The notes under the pieces: model-generated
Told to the model about the DNA's origin: nothing
Database searches by the model: none
Seen by the model: the letters and a program-made list of their open reading frames with translations, nothing else
Assembly: GCF_002298975.1 (NCBI RefSeq)
Contig: NZ_DBMV01000040.1
Coordinates: forward strand, 91,960 to 155,959
Reading direction: 5' to 3'
DNA length: 64,000 nucleotides
Source: Ralstonia sp. UBA689
Lineage (GTDB): Bacteria; Pseudomonadota; Gammaproteobacteria; Burkholderiales; Burkholderiaceae
Translations under genes and position numbers: made by a program
In this document: positions 61,743 to 64,000 of the stretch, one piece after another
Numbering within the stretch: position 1 is the first letter of the stretch
Layout of the letters: every line of letters starts with the position of its first letter

Positions 61743-61946
61743 TTACTTCGTATCGGACTTCGGTGTCGCGCACGTCTTCAGGCCCAAGATGCTGTATGCA
61801 GGACAGACACGCACCAAACCAGTGATAAGGGGTACGACGCCGATCCATCCCCACACTCCGATGCGTCCGGTCGCGGCCAGACCAATCAAGAGCAGCCCAA
61901 TAGCGATTCGGATGACACGGTCAACCGTTCCAACATTCGTTTGCAT
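61743..61946 (-). CDS. DUF2892/YgaP-like small inner membrane protein
   Basis: This 67-residue protein has two hydrophobic helices (AIGLLLIGLAATGRIG and WIGVVPLITGLVRVCPAYSIL) and the family opening NVGTVDRVIRIAIG. The CPAYSILGLKTC end has two Cys, as in DUF2892 proteins often found with rhodanese or persulfide genes. No rhodanese domain here. It precedes the AhpD-like gene. Small but well supported by the conserved pattern and an AGGAG-like site upstream. Confidence 0.85.
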   Translation of the reverse strand: MQTNVGTVDRVIRIAIGLLLIGLAATGRIGVWGWIGVVPLITGLVRVCPAYSILGLKTCATPKSDTK

Positions 61947-62119
61947 GATGGGCTCCTTTACATGAAGAGGATTGCTTGGGTTCGTTCATCAGGGCCGGAC
62001 AGGCTACGCTAGGAGTTCAGCGCGGGTCACTTGAAGCGGCCTCTGACGTGCATTGTCAGCCTTGGTCAAGGATGGGGACATGATGTAGCGCAACGTTTGA
62101 CGAAGTTGCGATGCCGCCA

Positions 62120-62345
62120 TGAATCGCCCCGGGAATCGAGGAGGCGTCCATATAAATGGAGCCATGAACAAGACGAACAAGTTCTCACCCGAGGTGCGCG
62201 AGCGCGCCGTACGCTTGGTGCAGGAGCACCGAGACGAATATCCGTCGCTCTGGGCGGCCGTTGAGTCCATCGCGCCCAAGATTGGCTGCGTGCCGCAGAC
62301 ACTGCTGGACTGGGTCAAGCGGGATGAGGTCGACAGCGGGCAACG
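62120..62345 (+). mobile_element. Truncated IS3-family element, left end
   Basis: TGAATCGCCCCGGGAATC at 62120-62137 resembles the TGAAyCGCCCCGGG terminal repeat of IS3-family elements common in Ralstonia and Burkholderia. The OrfA start follows at once. OrfA similarity ends near 62345 and no OrfB or right end is found before 62464, so the element is a left-end fragment. The boundary is approximate. Confidence 0.65.
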
Positions 62346-62454
62346 CGACGGCCTGACGTCACCGGCCGGTTGCGATGGGGAGTTTCAAGAACAAAGATGC
62401 CAACTCAATAACGGCTTGCCGGTGAAGTTAACAGCCCCTTTGAGCTCTTTTTGA
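62164..62454 (+). pseudogene. IS3-family transposase OrfA, truncated
   Basis: The start reads MNKTNKFSPEVRERAVRLVQ, then EHRDEYPSLWAAVESIAPKIG and TLLDWVKRDEVD, the HTH_Tnp_1 domain of IS3/IS911 OrfA. After RDGL the sequence departs from the family, where a leucine zipper should follow, and ends at a stop 34 codons later. OrfB is absent. It is therefore inactive. Confidence 0.75.
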
Positions 62455-62463
62455 GATCGTTTC

Positions 62464-63453
62464 CTAGTTGCCGAACAAGCTCCCCAGAGCGGCGACAGTC
62501 GTTGAGATGGTTGCCGTTATTGTTCCTGTCTTTCCTGCGTCGATCGCGAGCGCGACATCGCCCGTAGAAGCAAAAGACGCGCTTACCTGATCTTCCGTCG
62601 TGCCAAAGGCTACGGTGCCGGCGCTCGGCACACCGGTGGCACCTATCGCCAATGGCGAACTTGTGCTCAGCAGGAGGTTCGCGATGCCAGACGGGGTCGT
62701 GAAGTTCAGGTTGCCCGAAAGGCTGACCTCATCGGTGTATGTCAGCAGTGAGAGCGCATCATCCAGCCGCCAGCCCGCCAACGTAATGGAATCCTGAACG
62801 CCATTGATGCTGCGGTTCACGGTCGCATCGTTGGACGTCGCAATGTATCTCAGTGTGCTGTCAGGCTGCGGAATCGACTTCGAAATCGTCATCGTCCCGT
62901 TGAACGTCATCGAAGCGGGGCCAGCCTGGGCGTACAGGTTGTTTGCGGTCGCGGTGGCGACAAACGAGAAATCGCGCAGGTTGGCTACCGGGGGCGACGC
63001 GGCATTGATTGCGAACGTCATTCCACCGTTGAGTGTCGTCATCACCGTTGCGCCAGCCAAGCCTATGTCCTCTTGGCAATTCAAGAAAGTCATGCTGGCT
63101 GTGTCACCAGCCGAGATGCTGTTGGACCCATCATTGTCATTGAACGTGATTGACGCCGTACCTCCGCCCGTACAGTTGCTCGCAAACGTGCCGGGACCAG
63201 TCTGACTGGCGACGGCGATGACCGAGAACAGACTGATCGCATAGAGGCTGTAGGTATCGCGCGAGCCGAAGTACGTATAGGCAGCCGCGGTTCGCGCGTT
63301 CAGGTAGCTGTTGGTGGGGTCCCGCAACTTGATGGAGGAAGGCTGCTGCTGTGGAGGGGGCGAAGTGGCGCCGCCATCATCGCCGCCGCCACCGCAAGCC
63401 GCCAATGAGGCGGCAATCAAAGTTACGAGAGTTGCCTGCTGCAATGTCTTCAC
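62464..63453 (-). CDS. Lipoprotein of unknown function
   Basis: This 329-residue predicted lipoprotein starts at GTG 63453, with AAGGAGG six bases before; a longer frame lacks a site. The lipobox LAAC is followed by GGGG and a Pro/Gln linker. The rest is Thr/Ser/Asn/Ala-rich beta-like sequence (SITFNDNDGSNSISAGDTASM), without a known domain. One pair of Cys (SNCTGGG and FLNCQED) could form a disulfide. It is flanked by the IS fragment and the AT-rich prophage junction, so may be accessory. Confidence 0.7.
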   Translation of the reverse strand: MKTLQQATLVTLIAASLAACGGGGDDGGATSPPPQQQPSSIKLRDPTNSYLNARTAAAYTYFGSRDTYSLYAISLFSVIAVASQTGPGTFASNCTGGGTASITFNDNDGSNSISAGDTASMTFLNCQEDIGLAGATVMTTLNGGMTFAINAASPPVANLRDFSFVATATANNLYAQAGPASMTFNGTMTISKSIPQPDSTLRYIATSNDATVNRSINGVQDSITLAGWRLDDALSLLTYTDEVSLSGNLNFTTPSGIANLLLSTSSPLAIGATGVPSAGTVAFGTTEDQVSASFASTGDVALAIDAGKTGTITATISTTVAALGSLFGN

Positions 63454-63539
63454 GTCAGCCTCCTTATTCCTTGCAAGGAATGGAAACAATTTCACTGGAG
63501 TTACCAGCGTACTAGACGTGAATACCACTGTTTTTCATT

Positions 63540-63714
63540 GTTAAAACTTCATTGATCCATCGCAACCTCCCAAGGGAGGTATTGTCTGTCAAGGCAGAAA
63601 TTGCCCATGCGAAAATTTCGTTTTTTCAGATTGAATTAATATGATTGATAATCAATCGACGGTCATTTCAAATAAAAGCGGATATATTCGATATCTAATT
63701 AATTTTTTTGATAT
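63540..63714. other. AT-rich junction segment
   Basis: Composition falls sharply here, with runs such as AATTAATTTTTTTGATATTTATTTTA near 63695-63720 (given in part). No gene is supported. It separates the lipoprotein from the phage gene fragment and looks like foreign DNA or an integration edge. Confidence 0.55.
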
Positions 63715-63999
63715 TTATTTTATGCGAGGCTTGAAAGCCGCAGGTGCGACACCAAGTCGTGTCATGCCGTGTTGCTTGAATTTCATCCCCATTCCGGAAT
63801 CTGACCAGCCAAGCGAGAGCGCCAGGCGCACGCCTTTTGCGGGCAGGGTGAGCTTGCCTGCGTTGTCGTTGAACTCAATGTCGAGCTGGTCCGCTTCAAA
63901 GCCGCTGTTGTCGGTGAGCGTGAGCGCGATCCGCGGGCCTTGGAAGTGGCCGGTGATGTCGGGATAGACGCCGATAGATAGTCGGCCCTGAACAAATCG
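63715..63999 (-). pseudogene. Phage late control protein D fragment
   Basis: The minus strand is open from the window's right edge and reads LSIGVYPDITGHF, then LTLTDNSGFEADQLDIEF and GKLTLPAKGVRLALSLGW. This is the N-terminal part of P2-like gpD (tail protein of the VgrG/Pvc8 family). The family then continues with a long barrel domain; here the frame instead gives about 29 unrelated residues (SDSGMGMKFKQHGMTRLG...) and stops in the AT-rich segment. So the gene is cut at its 3' side, as well as running out of the window at its 5' side. It marks the edge of a prophage or its remnant. Confidence 0.75.
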
Positions 64000-64000
64000 C

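Overview
The window is high-GC, densely coded chromosomal DNA of a free-living betaproteobacterium. The best fit is Ralstonia or a near relative in the Burkholderiaceae: two CzcCBA-type metal efflux sets, a Gram-negative porin, MarR/IclR/TetR/Rrf2 regulators, an oxidative L-fucose pathway and an IS3-type remnant of the kind common in that group. This placement is an inference from gene content and codon style; no rRNA or tRNA gene is present to confirm it. I see no CRISPR array.

Layout. 1-5061: a czcCBA-like metal efflux operon whose first gene is cut by the window edge. 5071-10206: HIT protein, MFS transporter with a TetR regulator, an orphan branched-chain-amino-acid-type binding protein behind a palindromic operator, and a D-2-hydroxyacid dehydrogenase. 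10469-13044: a glycine-zipper lipoprotein and a chemoreceptor gene broken by reading-frame shifts. 13900-23001: eight collinear genes, from UDP-GlcNAc 2-epimerase to a small membrane protein, ending in a very long inverted repeat. They look like a self-contained exopolysaccharide locus with epimerase, processive GT2 synthase, deacetylase-like protein, beta-helix scaffold, periplasmic glycosidase-like protein and YaiO outer-membrane barrel. 23173-31637: a lipoprotein, MscS channel, diguanylate cyclase, an mntH fragment, an OmpR/QseC-type two-component pair, a frameshifted small gene, and an Rrf2-controlled oxidoreductase with two matching operators. 31930-38596: a second czcCBA set followed by a small PII-like gene. 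38713-48207: M1 aminopeptidase lipoprotein, PAS-PAS-GGDEF cyclase, a MarR/cysteine-hydrolase operon with a palindromic operator, two methyltransferases and a YhiN-type flavoprotein.

49323-59008 is a complete non-phosphorylating L-fucose catabolic operon. A divergent IclR gene sits beside a sugar ABC importer (binding protein, double ATPase, permease). These are followed by a 2-keto-3-deoxy-L-fuconate dehydrogenase-like SDR, FAH-type hydrolase, L-fuconate dehydratase, L-fuconolactonase, L-fucose dehydrogenase-like SDR, mutarotase and a porin. Import, anomer conversion, oxidation, lactone opening, dehydration, second oxidation and C-C cleavage are all represented, and a strong terminator closes the unit.

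59401-64000 is less orderly: a lipoprotein made of five roughly 49-residue repeats, a decayed phosphotransferase fragment, an HU-like protein with a Lys/Ala-rich tail, an AhpD-like protein, a DUF2892 membrane protein, an IS3-family left end with truncated OrfA, a lipoprotein, and an AT-rich junction beside the N-terminal part of a P2-type late control protein D. The right end therefore looks like the edge of a decayed prophage or genomic island.
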